A stretch of 64,000 bases of DNA, taken from positions 7,062,001-7,126,000 of the forward strand of contig NZ_CP165727.1 of the NCBI RefSeq assembly GCF_041200175.1. The letters run 5' to 3'. Made by a program: the position numbers and the translations under genes. The first letter of the stretch is position 1. Every line of letters begins with the position of its first letter. The notes under the pieces are model-generated. The model was not told where the DNA came from and ran no database searches. It was given only the letters and a program-made list of their open reading frames with translations. This DNA is from Streptomyces sp. R33 (GTDB taxonomy: Bacteria; Actinomycetota; Actinomycetes; Streptomycetales; Streptomycetaceae). Below are positions 25,724 through 34,151 of this stretch, piece by piece.

Positions 25724-26347
25724 GTGACATCCCGTACCACCACCGCCGGCGCGGTGCTGTTCGCCGCAGGACTGCTCGCACTGACCGCCTGCGGTACCAC
25801 GGTGTCCGGGAGCGGCGCTGCCGCGGACCCGTCCCCGGTGCCGACGACCGGTCAGACCCCGGACCACGCCGCCCAGGCGGCGGCCGCCGTGGCCCGCCAC
25901 GACAAGCTCTTCCCCGAGGTGGCCGAGCTGTGCCGGGGCAAGGCGACTGCGGCCCCGACCGGGCCGGCCACGCCGGGTGAACTGCCCACGGACCCGGAGG
26001 CGCGCAAGTACGCGGAGAACCACGCGTACAAGAACGAGGCCACGCTCACGCCTGCGGCCAAGTGCCGGGGCGACGCGCACGCCGCCCGGATCAGGAAGGC
26101 GCTGGGCGGTTCCGACGGGAAGGGCGCACCGAAGTCGACGGAGGAGCTCAGCGGGCTCCTGACCGGGATGGGCTACAAGCCGGAGGCCGGGGACGTGTAC
26201 GCATCGAGCACGGGCAACCTCTCGTTCGTCCTGTCGATCCCGGAGAGCGGCCCGTGTGTGACGGGCCATCTGACCCCGCCGATGAGCGTGAAGGCGCACG
26301 GGGTGTACATGGAGGGCGGCTGCCACGAGCCGCGCGGCGGCCACTGA
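25724..26347 (+). CDS. Secreted lipoprotein of unknown function
   Basis: A 207-residue lipoprotein. From the GTG at 25724 the N-terminus reads MTSRTTTAGAVLFAAGLLALTACG, a lipoprotein signal with lipobox LTAC. After a Ser/Pro/Thr-rich spacer there is a globular part with four further cysteines (ELCRGK, AKCRGD, GPCVTGH, GGCHEP), probably two disulfides outside the membrane. A start three codons upstream (GTG 25715) is also possible. No family recognised. A strong hairpin follows at 26364. Confidence 0.7.
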   Translation: MTSRTTTAGAVLFAAGLLALTACGTTVSGSGAAADPSPVPTTGQTPDHAAQAAAAVARHDKLFPEVAELCRGKATAAPTGPATPGELPTDPEARKYAENHAYKNEATLTPAAKCRGDAHAARIRKALGGSDGKGAPKSTEELSGLLTGMGYKPEAGDVYASSTGNLSFVLSIPESGPCVTGHLTPPMSVKAHGVYMEGGCHEPRGGH

Positions 26348-26363
26348 ACGCACCGAGGACGGG

Positions 26364-26394
26364 GGCCCGGCGGGCCGCTTGGCGCCGCCGGGCC
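26364..26394. terminator. Hairpin terminator between lipoprotein and bioD
   Basis: Ten-base-pair stem GGCCCGGCGG (26364-26373) with CCGCCGGGCC (26385-26394), loop of 11 bases with an inner GCC/GGC pair. It lies between the convergent lipoprotein (plus) and bioD (minus) genes and probably serves both. Confidence 0.75.
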
Positions 26395-26414
26395 GATGAG
26401 GTCCGCGTCCGGGA

Positions 26415-27134
26415 TCAGGGCTGCCAGGCCGTCAGGAACGACTCCGGGGACCAGGTGCCCGCGAGGGCGGGGGACAGCCAGGTGGGTGCCGCCGTACGGA
26501 ACGACTCCGGGGACAGGGATCCCGAAGCCTCCGGGACGGCGCCCAGCAGCGGCAGCCCCGAGGACGACGGGAGGTCCGCCAGGTTGCAGCGGCAGGCCAG
26601 GTCCGGCTCGGCCGGCCAGCTGCCGATGACCACGCCCAGGGCCTCCAGCTCCCGGGCCCGGAGGGCCTCGGCCGTCAGGGTCGTGGAATTGAGGGTGCCG
26701 AGGGCGGCCGGGGCGACCACCAGCACCGGGGCGCCGAGCAGCCGGGCCGCATCGGCCAGCGTGTGGCCCGCCTCGTCGAAGCGGACCAGGAGGCCGCCCG
26801 CGCCCTCCACCAGGACCAGGTCGTGGGACCGGGCGAGCCGGCTCGCCGCCTCCGCGACGGCGGTCGGCGAGACCGTGGGCAGTCCCGCTCGGCGGGCCGC
26901 CGTGTCGGGGGCCAACGGCTCCGGGTAGCGGGCCAGTTCCACCGCCGTGACCGTCGGGCCCGCCAGGCGGACCGCTTCCGCCGCGTCGCCCGGCTCGGTC
27001 GCGTCCACGCCGGTCTGCGCGGGCTTGAGGACCGCCACCGAGCGGCCCGCCGCCACCGCGGCCGCCGCGATCGCCGACGTGACGACCGTCTTGCCGATCT
27101 CCGTGCCCGTGCCCGAGACCATCAGTACCGGCAT
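26415..27134 (-). CDS. bioD: Dethiobiotin synthase
   Basis: A 239-residue ATP-dependent carboxylase-like enzyme that closes the ureido ring, turning 7,8-diaminopelargonate, CO2 and ATP into dethiobiotin. P-loop GTGTEIGKT at residues 8-16, then KPAQTGVD and the EGAGGLLVRF motif. It is the last gene of the bioB-bioA-bioD unit; its ATG lies one base after the bioA stop. Cytoplasmic. The C-terminus has a duplicated APTWLSPALAGTWSPESF stretch (SPESFRTAAPTW / SPESFLTAWQP). Followed by a hairpin that separates it from the lipoprotein gene. Confidence 0.95.
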   Translation of the reverse strand: MPVLMVSGTGTEIGKTVVTSAIAAAAVAAGRSVAVLKPAQTGVDATEPGDAAEAVRLAGPTVTAVELARYPEPLAPDTAARRAGLPTVSPTAVAEAASRLARSHDLVLVEGAGGLLVRFDEAGHTLADAARLLGAPVLVVAPAALGTLNSTTLTAEALRARELEALGVVIGSWPAEPDLACRCNLADLPSSSGLPLLGAVPEASGSLSPESFRTAAPTWLSPALAGTWSPESFLTAWQP

Positions 27135-27135
27135 G

Positions 27136-28449
27136 TCAGCCCTCCTCCGCCGCCGCGCACACCGCACGGCAGATGCGCGCCACGTCGCCGTCGCCCGTGA
27201 CGAACGGGGGCATCACGTAGATCAGGTCCCTGAACGGGCGCACCCACACGCCTTCGCGGACCGCTGCGCGGGTCGCCGCGGCCACGTCGACCTCGTGGGT
27301 CAGCTGGACCACGCCGATCGCGCCCAGGACGCGTACGTCCCGGACACCGGGCAGGTTCCGCGCCGGCGCCAGGCCCTCCTGCAGGCCCGCCTCGATGCGC
27401 TTGACCTCACGCTGCCAGTCCTGGCCGAGCAGCAGGTCGATCGAGGCCAGCGCCACTGCCGTGGCGAGCGGGTTGCCCATGAACGTCGGCCCGTGCGCGA
27501 GGACCGGGACGGCGCCCCTGCTGATCCCGTTCGCCACCCGCTCCGTGCACAGCGTCGCCGCCAGCGTGAGGTAACCGCCGGTCAGGGACTTGCCCAGGCA
27601 CATCACATCCGGGGTCATCCCCGCGTGGTCCGCCGCGAACAGCGCGCCGGTGCGGCCGAAGCCCGTCGCGATCTCGTCCAGGATGAGCAGGACGTCGTAC
27701 TCGTCGCACAGTTCGCGCAGCACCCGCAGGTAGCCCGGGTTGTGGAAGCGCATGCCGCCCGCGCCCTGGACCACCGGTTCCACGATCACCGCCGCCAGCT
27801 CGTCCGCGTGCGCGGAGACCAGGGAGCGCAGGTGGTCGACGTACGCCGGGTCCACCGGCGCGTCGAAGCCGCTCGGCGGCACGTCGGCGAACAACTGGCG
27901 CGGGAGGATCCCGGACCAGAGCTCGTGCATGCCGCCCTCGGGGTCGCAGACCGCCATGGGCGTCCAGGTGTCCCCGTGGTATCCGCCGCGCCAGGTCAGC
28001 AGCCGGGTCTTGCCGGGCCGGCCGATGGAGCGCCAGTACTGGAGGCACATCTTCACCGCGACCTCGACCGAGACCGAGCCCGAGTCGGCGAGGAAGACGT
28101 GCTCCAGGCCGGGCGGGGTGATCTCGACCAGCCGGGCGGCCAGCCGGACGGCGGGCTCGTGGGTGAGCCCGCCGAACATCACGTGGGACATGCGGCCGAG
28201 CTGGTCGGTCACGGCCTCGTTCAGGACCGGGTGGTTGTACCCGTGGATCGCCGACCACCAGGAGGACATGCCGTCGACCAGCTCGTCCTGGCCCTGGGAG
28301 GGCTCGGCCAGCCGCAGCCGGACGCCCGAGGCGGAGGAGACGACCAGCGGCTCCTGCCGCCCGGGCATCGGGCCGTACGGGTGCCAGACGTGCTGCCGGT
28401 CCAGCGCGAGCAGCTCGGCGGCCGGCATCGCGTGGTGCTGGTCAGGCAT
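27136..28449 (-). CDS. bioA: Adenosylmethionine-8-amino-7-oxononanoate transaminase
   Basis: A 437-residue PLP enzyme that transfers the amino group from S-adenosylmethionine to KAPA, making 7,8-diaminopelargonate. PLP-binding Lys287 lies in CLGKSLTGGY and Asp258 in LILDEIATGFGRTG, with SGSVSVEVAVK (phosphate site) and WWSAIHGYNHP near the N-terminus. It is the second gene of the biotin unit. Its start overlaps the bioB stop by 8 bases and its stop is one base from bioD. Cytoplasmic. Confidence 0.96.
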   Translation of the reverse strand: MPDQHHAMPAAELLALDRQHVWHPYGPMPGRQEPLVVSSASGVRLRLAEPSQGQDELVDGMSSWWSAIHGYNHPVLNEAVTDQLGRMSHVMFGGLTHEPAVRLAARLVEITPPGLEHVFLADSGSVSVEVAVKMCLQYWRSIGRPGKTRLLTWRGGYHGDTWTPMAVCDPEGGMHELWSGILPRQLFADVPPSGFDAPVDPAYVDHLRSLVSAHADELAAVIVEPVVQGAGGMRFHNPGYLRVLRELCDEYDVLLILDEIATGFGRTGALFAADHAGMTPDVMCLGKSLTGGYLTLAATLCTERVANGISRGAVPVLAHGPTFMGNPLATAVALASIDLLLGQDWQREVKRIEAGLQEGLAPARNLPGVRDVRVLGAIGVVQLTHEVDVAAATRAAVREGVWVRPFRDLIYVMPPFVTGDGDVARICRAVCAAAEEG

Positions 28450-29683
28450 TGGGCGCGAGATCCGTTCCCGCGCCCCGGCGGCGGACCGCCACCAGGTCCG
28501 AGCGGACCTCGCCCGCCGAGGCCTGGGCCGGGGCCTGCCCCGACGCCTGCGCCGCGGCCTGCGCCGGGACGGCCTCGTGCTCGTGCCCCGAGCAGCCGCC
28601 GCACGCCGAACCGCAGCCCGCCTCGGCCGCCGAGGAGCCGCACGGGCCGTGGGCCGCGGCGGCCGCGGCCACCGCGTCCGCCCGGTGCGCCGGGAGGGTC
28701 GTCGTACCGGCGCCCTCCACCTCGAAACCGGCGTCCGCGATCATGTCGAGGTCGGCCTGGCCCGCCTGGCCCTCACTGGTGAGGTAGTCGCCGAGGAAGA
28801 TCGAGTTCGCGATGTTCAGGGCGAGCGGCTGCATCGAGCGCAGGTGCACCTCGCGGCCGCCGGCGATCCGGACCTCCACGTCGGGGCAGACGAACCGGAC
28901 CATCGCCAGGATCCGCAGGCAGCGCTGCGGGGTGAGGTTCCACTCCTTGGCCAGCGGGGTGCCCTCGAAGGGGATCAGGAAGTTGACCGGCACCGAGTCG
29001 GAGTCCAGCTCGCGCAGCGAGAAGACGACGTCGACCAGGTCCTCGTCGCTCTCGCCCATGCCCGCGATGAGACCGGAGCAGGCGGACAGGCCCGCCGCGT
29101 GCGCCTTCTGCACCGTGTCGACCCGGTCCGCGTAGGTGTGGGTCTTGGTGATCTGGCCGTACGTGGCCTCGGACGTGTTGAGGTTGTGGTTGTAGGCGTC
29201 GGCGCCCGCGTCCTTCAGGCGCTCGGCCTGGCCGTCCGAGAGCAGGCCGAGGCACGCGCACACCTCGACGCCCTCGTTCTGCTCCTTGATCGCCTCGATC
29301 GTCTTGCCGACCCGCTCGACGTCGCGGTCCGTCGGGCCGCGCCCGCTCGCCACCAGGCACACGCGCTTCGCGCCGCCCGCGACACCGGCCGCCGCGGCCT
29401 GGGAGGCCTCGTCGGGCTTGAGCCACGTGTACTTGAGGATCTCGGCCTTCGATCCCAGGCGCTGGGAGCAGTAGGAGCAGTCCTCGGGGCACAGCCCGGA
29501 CTTCAGGTTGACCAGGTAGTTCAGCTTGACCCGACGCCCGAACCACTGGCGGCGCACCTTGCCGGCCGCGGCCACCACGTCGAGCAGTTCGTCGTCAGAG
29601 GTCGCCAGTACGGCGAGCGCCTCTTCGCGGGTCGGCAGCTCGCGCCGCAGCCCCTTGTCCACCAGGGTGTTCAGCAGGTCCAT
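28442..29683 (-). CDS. bioB: Biotin synthase with extended Cys-rich C-terminus
   Basis: A 413-residue radical-SAM enzyme that inserts sulfur into dethiobiotin. The radical SAM motif CPEDCSYC gives Cys65, Cys69, Cys72 for the 4Fe-4S cluster; further motifs YNHNLNTS and the conserved Cys of CACLGL follow. The ATG at 29683 is the natural start (MDLLNTLVDKG). The protein runs about 70 residues past the usual BioB end, with Cys348 and a second CX3CX2C motif (Cys357, Cys361, Cys364 in GCGSACGGCSGHEHE), then an Ala/Gln/Pro-rich tail. First gene of bioB-bioA-bioD and divergent from bioF. Confidence 0.95.
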   Translation of the reverse strand: MDLLNTLVDKGLRRELPTREEALAVLATSDDELLDVVAAAGKVRRQWFGRRVKLNYLVNLKSGLCPEDCSYCSQRLGSKAEILKYTWLKPDEASQAAAAGVAGGAKRVCLVASGRGPTDRDVERVGKTIEAIKEQNEGVEVCACLGLLSDGQAERLKDAGADAYNHNLNTSEATYGQITKTHTYADRVDTVQKAHAAGLSACSGLIAGMGESDEDLVDVVFSLRELDSDSVPVNFLIPFEGTPLAKEWNLTPQRCLRILAMVRFVCPDVEVRIAGGREVHLRSMQPLALNIANSIFLGDYLTSEGQAGQADLDMIADAGFEVEGAGTTTLPAHRADAVAAAAAAHGPCGSSAAEAGCGSACGGCSGHEHEAVPAQAAAQASGQAPAQASAGEVRSDLVAVRRRGAGTDLAPNA

Positions 29684-29839
29684 GACGCCGATCCTGGACC
29701 ACACGAGCACTCCCGGCCAAGGAGAGATCGCACAACATGGCCGGAACGGAGTGTGTGTATCGCCACACCTGGCACTTGGGTGACGGCCGTTAGGGTCAGG
29801 CACGCCTGTGGACAGCCGACAAAACACGAGGACCCGCCG

Positions 29840-31012
29840 ATGCCCCAGCAGAGCCCCGAGCCCGAAGACGTGTTCGCCTGGATCGACGAAGCGGAGCGGG
29901 CCCGTGAGAAGGCCGGGCTCGTCCGGACGCTGCGCCCCCGCCCTGTGTCCTCGCCGCTGCTGGACCTCGCGAGCAACGACTACCTCGGCCTGTCCCGGCA
30001 CCCCGAGACCGTGCGCGGCGCGCGCGAGGCGGCCGAGCGGTGGGGCGCCGGAGCCACGGGATCACGTCTGGTGACCGGTACGACCGAGCTTCATGCGGAG
30101 CTCGAGCGGGAGCTCGCGGCCTTCTGCGGGTTCGAGGCGGCGCTCGTCCTGTCCTCCGGATACGCCGCCAACCTGGCGGCCGTCACCGCGCTCAGCGACA
30201 GGGGCACCCTCGTCGTGTCCGACGCCGGCAACCACGCCTCGATCGTCGACGGCTGCCGGCTCTCGCGCGCCGGGACCGAGGTGATCCCGCATTCCGACCC
30301 GGACGCCGCGCGCAAGACGCTCGCCACCCACGAGGGCCGGGCGCTGCTGGTCAGCGACTCGGTGTTCTCCGTGGACGGTGACGCCGCCCCGCTTGCCGCG
30401 TACGCGGCCGCCTGCCGGGAGGAGGGTGCGGCCCTGGTCGTGGACGACGCCCACGGGCTGGGCGTACTGGGGGAGGGCGGCCGCGGAGCCCTGCACGCCG
30501 CCGGACTCGCGGGCGCGCCGGGGGTGGTCGCCACCCTCACGCTCTCGAAGTCCCTGGGCAGCCAGGGCGGAGCCGTGCTCGGTCCGGCCAAGGTGATCCG
30601 GCACCTCGTCAACACGGCGCGGACCTTCATCTTCGACACCGGGCTGGCACCGGCCGCCGCGGGTGCGGCGCTGGCGAGCCTGCGCCTGCTCCGGAGGGAA
30701 CCGGAGCGCGCCGGCCGGGCCCGCGAGGTGGCCGACCGGCTGTACGGGCGGCTCACCGCGTCCGGCCTGACCGCGGCCCGGCCGGACGCGGCCGTGGTGT
30801 CGGTACGGGCCCCGTCGGCTTCGGCGGCACTGCGCTGGGCCGCCGACTGCCGCGAGGCAGGTCTGTCCGTGGGGTGCTTCCGTCCGCCGTCGGTGCCGGA
30901 CGGCATCTCCCGGCTGCGGCTGACCGCACGGGCCGATCTCACGGGGGACGAGATCGACCGGGCCGTCGAGACGATCCTGGGGACCGCCCCGGCCGGAGCC
31001 ACGGACCGCTAG
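29840..31012 (+). CDS. bioF: 8-amino-7-oxononanoate synthase
   Basis: A 390-residue PLP enzyme that condenses pimeloyl thioester with L-alanine to give KAPA, the first committed step of the biotin ring. PLP Lys237 lies in TLTLSKSLGSQGGA, the Asp-His pair in VVDDAHGLG, and the substrate loop is NDYLGLSRHP. The start is ATG 29840. It is read divergently from bioB across 156 bases, which must hold both promoters; no convincing BirA-type palindrome was seen there. Together with bioABD this gives the standard late pathway; no bioC/bioH pimelate gene is in the window. Confidence 0.95.
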   Translation: MPQQSPEPEDVFAWIDEAERAREKAGLVRTLRPRPVSSPLLDLASNDYLGLSRHPETVRGAREAAERWGAGATGSRLVTGTTELHAELERELAAFCGFEAALVLSSGYAANLAAVTALSDRGTLVVSDAGNHASIVDGCRLSRAGTEVIPHSDPDAARKTLATHEGRALLVSDSVFSVDGDAAPLAAYAAACREEGAALVVDDAHGLGVLGEGGRGALHAAGLAGAPGVVATLTLSKSLGSQGGAVLGPAKVIRHLVNTARTFIFDTGLAPAAAGAALASLRLLRREPERAGRAREVADRLYGRLTASGLTAARPDAAVVSVRAPSASAALRWAADCREAGLSVGCFRPPSVPDGISRLRLTARADLTGDEIDRAVETILGTAPAGATDR

Positions 31013-31016
31013 GGCC

Positions 31017-31247
31017 TCACGCGAGTACGTCCACGTCAGCCCGTACGGATGCGAGGAAGCCGTCCCAGGCCGGCCCGGTGAAGAGCACGGCCGGGCCGTC
31101 CGTCCGCTTCGAGTCGCGGACGGCCATCAGGCCGCCGCCACCGAGCACGGCGGTTTCCACGCAGTTGTTCATTCCGGTGCTGCGGCTGCTCCGCCGCCAC
31201 CGCGCGCTGATCAGAAGTCCGCTGGTGGAGAGGGGGGTTGCGGACAC
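31017..31247 (-). CDS. DUF397 family small protein
   Basis: A 76-residue DUF397 protein, recognised by RWRRSSRSTGMNNCVETA and the VRDSKRTDGPAVLFTGPAWDGFLASVR end. In Streptomyces such proteins are partners of WhiJ-like helix-turn-helix regulators and behave like the small protein of an antitoxin-like or developmental module. GTG start at 31247 with AGGAGG ahead. It is 12 bases after the XRE gene and converges with bioF, only four bases away. Confidence 0.9.
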   Translation of the reverse strand: MSATPLSTSGLLISARWRRSSRSTGMNNCVETAVLGGGGLMAVRDSKRTDGPAVLFTGPAWDGFLASVRADVDVLA

Positions 31248-31259
31248 GGGGGTGCCTCC

Positions 31260-32144
31260 TTACGCGTCGTCAGCGAGTGAGCTGATGAGATCCGACGAGT
31301 CCTGGGGCGGGAGGGCGTGCGCCTGGATGGTGCGGAATGCGGCGCTGTACGCCTCGAGGTCTTCCTTCCGCTCCAGATAGAGGCTACTCGTCAAATGGTC
31401 GAGTACCACCACATCCAGATCGGCGATGTTCGGAAATGAGAAAATAACGAACGGTCCGGTCAGGCCGAGATGACCCCCCACGCTGAACGGAAGCACCTGC
31501 AACCGCACTTGGGGCAGCCGGGCCACCTGCACCAGATGCCGCAATTGCGCCGCCATCACCCCCGGGCCGCCGATCTGCCGCCGCAGCACCGCTTCGTCCA
31601 GCACGGCGCTCAGCTCCAGCGGGGGATCCGCCCGCAGTACCGACTGCCGGGCCAGCCGTACGTCGACCAGCGCGTCGACCTTGGGCTCCGGCAACCCGCC
31701 CAGCGCGGCCCGGGTCACCGCCCGCGCGTACTCCGGGGTCTGCAGCAGGCCCGGCACCACGGAGAGTTCGACCGTACGGGCCGAGCGGGCGCCGGCCTCC
31801 AGGCTGATGAAATCCCGGTACTCCTGCGGCAGCAGCCCCCGGTAGTCGTGCCACCACTGGCGGCCGCGCACGGCGTCGCCGCCGGGACCGGGGCCGGCCG
31901 CGGAGGCCGACAGGGCCTCCAGCAGCGCCCGCTGTTCGGGGCTGACGACCTCTGCGTAGACATCGAGGAGGAGGCGGATGTCCTCCGGTTTCACGCCACT
32001 GCGCCCTGTCTCGATGCGGCTGATTTTCGACTGGTGCCACCCCGCGATCCGGGCGGCCTCACCACTGGTGAGTCCGGTCCGGTCGCGCAGCGCGCGCAGT
32101 TCCTCGCCGAGCTTGCGCCGACGCACCGCGGGACCGTGCTGCAT
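31260..32144 (-). CDS. XRE/WhiJ-like helix-turn-helix regulator (DUF5753)
   Basis: A 294-residue regulator. N-terminal Xre-type helix-turn-helix (about residues 12-66, LTSGEAARIAGWHQSKISRIETG), then a DUF5753 domain with the WHDYRGLLPQEYRDFISLEAGA segment and VLPFSVGGHLGLTGPF. Family members pair with DUF397 proteins and a separate ATPase-like protein, as here (31017 and 32339). These trios (whiJ, abaA and others) influence development and antibiotic production in Streptomyces. The ATG at 32144 is chosen over an upstream start. Confidence 0.92.
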   Translation of the reverse strand: MQHGPAVRRRKLGEELRALRDRTGLTSGEAARIAGWHQSKISRIETGRSGVKPEDIRLLLDVYAEVVSPEQRALLEALSASAAGPGPGGDAVRGRQWWHDYRGLLPQEYRDFISLEAGARSARTVELSVVPGLLQTPEYARAVTRAALGGLPEPKVDALVDVRLARQSVLRADPPLELSAVLDEAVLRRQIGGPGVMAAQLRHLVQVARLPQVRLQVLPFSVGGHLGLTGPFVIFSFPNIADLDVVVLDHLTSSLYLERKEDLEAYSAAFRTIQAHALPPQDSSDLISSLADDA

Positions 32145-32338
32145 ACCCGCCTCCTTCCACCGGCACAGCTCGCACCAGTCTGCCGTCCAAATACGCTCTT
32201 CCGTAGCAGAGTTCACTGCATTGAGCGACAGATATATGCAGATCTTGGGGGAACGGCAGCACTGGCGGGACGATGGGTGGCACTCTGGCGTCCAGCACAG
32301 ATCCGGGGTTTCGCCCCGGTGGGAAAGGGACCGTCGCC

Positions 32339-32788
32339 ATGGCAGACCACCAGGAAGCATCCGTCACTCTGCCGAGCGATCCCGCCTCGGTCGCCACAGC
32401 CCGCCGCTACGTCGCGGAGGTGCTCGGCGAATGGGGACTGCCCGACGAGGCCGACACCGCCGACAGTGTCCGGCTGATCGTCTCGGAGCTCGCCACCAAT
32501 GCCGTGCAGCACACCTTCGGCCAGTCGCCAACCTTCACCGTGGACATCCGCCTCGAGCGCGCGGAGTGGCTCCGCGTCGGGGTGACCGACAGTCACCCGC
32601 GCTGGCCCAAGCGCCTCCCGGCCGCCGTCCAGCAGGACAACGGCCGGGGGATGGTCATCATCCGCTGGCTCACCGCCGAAGCGGGTGGCCGGCTCTCCGT
32701 CAGCCCCACCGAGGACGGCGGCAAGACCGTCTGGATCGCCCTGCCCTGGCCCGTCGGGGCCACCGCGAAGAGCATCACGGGCTGTTGA
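32339..32788 (+). CDS. HATPase_c anti-sigma-like ATP-binding protein
   Basis: A 149-residue protein made of one GHKL ATPase domain, like the anti-sigma factors SpoIIAB/RsbW. N box LIVSELATNAVQHT and G1/G2 boxes with VTDSHPRWPKR and DNGRGMVIIRWL are present; no histidine kinase phospho-acceptor. The ATG at 32339 follows GGGAAAGGGA. It is divergent from the XRE gene and completes the whiJ-like trio. Partner sigma factor or regulator not in the window. Confidence 0.85.
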   Translation: MADHQEASVTLPSDPASVATARRYVAEVLGEWGLPDEADTADSVRLIVSELATNAVQHTFGQSPTFTVDIRLERAEWLRVGVTDSHPRWPKRLPAAVQQDNGRGMVIIRWLTAEAGGRLSVSPTEDGGKTVWIALPWPVGATAKSITGC

Positions 32789-32793
32789 GCCGC

Positions 32794-33183
32794 TCAGCCC
32801 TGCCCGCGCTCCCCGGCACTGCGCTCGATGCACAGCTCGTTGCCCTCCGGATCGGCGAGCACGGCCCAGCCGGAGCCGTCCTCCCGGCGCCGGTCGTCGA
32901 CCAGCTCCGCCCCGAGCCCGATGAGCCGCTCGACGGTCTCGTCCCGGGTGCCGGTGGGCGGCTGGATGTCCAGGTGGACCCGGTTCTTGACGGACTTGGC
33001 GTCCGGCACCCGGATGAACAGCAGCCCCGGGACCCCGGGCTGCGCCGGGTCCAGCAGGATCTCGTCGTCGCCCTCGACGTCGTCCGGGTGGATCGGGAAG
33101 CCGGTCACGGCCGACCAGAACTCGGCGATCTTGTACGGCTCGAGCGCGTCGAAGGTGATGTGGCGGACCGGGTTGACGAACAT
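32794..33183 (-). CDS. VOC-family (glyoxalase-like) protein
   Basis: A 129-residue VOC protein similar to the one at 13408-13791, sharing the C-terminal DGSGWAVLADPEGNELC motif and the KNRVHLDIQPP strand. Start ATG 33183 (MFVNPVRHITFDALEP), with an upstream in-frame run rejected. Metal-ligand positions are uncertain; function is unknown. It converges on the anti-sigma-like gene with five bases between stops, and its upstream region is the urease leader. Confidence 0.82.
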   Translation of the reverse strand: MFVNPVRHITFDALEPYKIAEFWSAVTGFPIHPDDVEGDDEILLDPAQPGVPGLLFIRVPDAKSVKNRVHLDIQPPTGTRDETVERLIGLGAELVDDRRREDGSGWAVLADPEGNELCIERSAGERGQG

Positions 33184-33522
33184 GCATCTCCTTGGGGGCG
33201 GGTGCTGCGGCAGCGGCCGCAGCACCACCGGTCCGGTCCGTATACGGAACCGGCTGCGGGCGGCCCGTGAGTTGAACCGGGTGCTTCCCCGAAACGTGGG
33301 TTAACGCGGCGGAAAAGCGCGGCGCCTAGCGTGGCGGGCACGGCATTCCGTCAATGATCACCCATACGCCGGTAAAGCGGCGGTGCTCGGGACGGAAAGC
33401 CTTTCTCTGCGTTGGGCAAGACATGCTTGGCTCGGATACGTGCAGGTCAACAAAGTGTTGAAGGTCGCTAGGGTCGGCCCGGCACGACGTCGATCTTGTC
33501 CTGGAAGCTTGGTGAGTTACGA
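33184..33522. other. Leader region before urease; no gene seen
   Basis: A 339-base stretch between the VOC gene and ureA. No convincing ORF with a ribosome site on either strand. It contains a small inverted repeat TCAACA-AAG-TGTTGA (33447-33461) about 60 bases before ureA, and a TAGGGT (33469-33474) that could be a -10 box. No recognisable NtcA- or GlnR-like pair could be confirmed by eye, though urease operons of this group are commonly under GlnR nitrogen control. Confidence 0.5.
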
Positions 33523-33825
33523 GTGCAACTGACACCGCACGAGCAGGAAAGACTGCTCATCCACGTGGCCGCCGACGTGGCCGAGAAGCGCAGGGCGCGC
33601 GGGGTCCTCCTCAACCACCCCGAAGCGGTCGCCCTGATCACCTCGCACATCCTCGAAGGCGCCCGCGACGGGCGGACCGTGGCCGAGCTCATGGCCTCCG
33701 GCCGCACCGTGCTCGGCCGCGGCGAGGTGATGGAGGGGATCCCCGAGATGATCCATGACGTCCAGGTCGAGGCGACCTTCCCGGACGGCACCAAGCTCGT
33801 CACCGTCCACGACCCGATCGTCTGA
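33523..33825 (+). CDS. ureA: Urease gamma subunit
   Basis: A 100-residue small subunit of nickel urease (urea to ammonia and carbon dioxide). Starts GTG 33523 as MQLTPHEQERLL, the typical N-terminus; a TTG further upstream (33496) is rejected. Motifs VAEKRRARGVLLNHPEAVALI and the MIHDVQVEATFPDGTKLVTVHDPI end are standard. First gene of the ureABCFGD operon. GGTGAG (33511-33516) is a weak ribosome site. Confidence 0.96.
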   Translation: MQLTPHEQERLLIHVAADVAEKRRARGVLLNHPEAVALITSHILEGARDGRTVAELMASGRTVLGRGEVMEGIPEMIHDVQVEATFPDGTKLVTVHDPIV

Positions 33826-33839
33826 AGGGGAGTACCCGC

Positions 33840-34151
33840 ATGATCCCCGGCGAAATCGTCCACGGGGACGGTCCGGTGCGCCTCAACGAGGGCCGGCCCG
33901 TCACCCGTCTCACCGTGCTCAACGCCGCCGACCGGCCCGTCCAGGTCGGCTCCCACTACCACTTCGCCGAGGCCAACCCCGGCCTCGACTTCGACCGCCG
34001 GGCCGCCCGCGGGCTGCGGCTCAACGTCGCCGCCGGCACCGCCGTGCGCTTCGAGCCGGGCATCCCGGTCGCCGTGGAGCTCGTACCGCTGGGCGGGCTG
34101 CGCACCGTACCGGGCCTGCGCGGGGAGACCGGGGGGCCGCTCGATGGCTGA
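33840..34151 (+). CDS. ureB: Urease beta subunit
   Basis: A 103-residue small beta subunit. Motifs MIPGEIVHGDGPVRLNEG, QVGSHYHFAEANPGLDFDR and GTAVRFEPG are canonical. It sits 14 bases after ureA with GGGGAG in between, and its end overlaps the start of ureC by 8 bases. Cytoplasmic; part of the (UreABC)3 complex. Confidence 0.96.
   Translation: MIPGEIVHGDGPVRLNEGRPVTRLTVLNAADRPVQVGSHYHFAEANPGLDFDRRAARGLRLNVAAGTAVRFEPGIPVAVELVPLGGLRTVPGLRGETGGPLDG

Noticed and set aside
29684..29839. BirA-type operator in the bioB/bioF gap
   Set aside because: No convincing long-spaced inverted repeat; biotin control, if any, uses another site.
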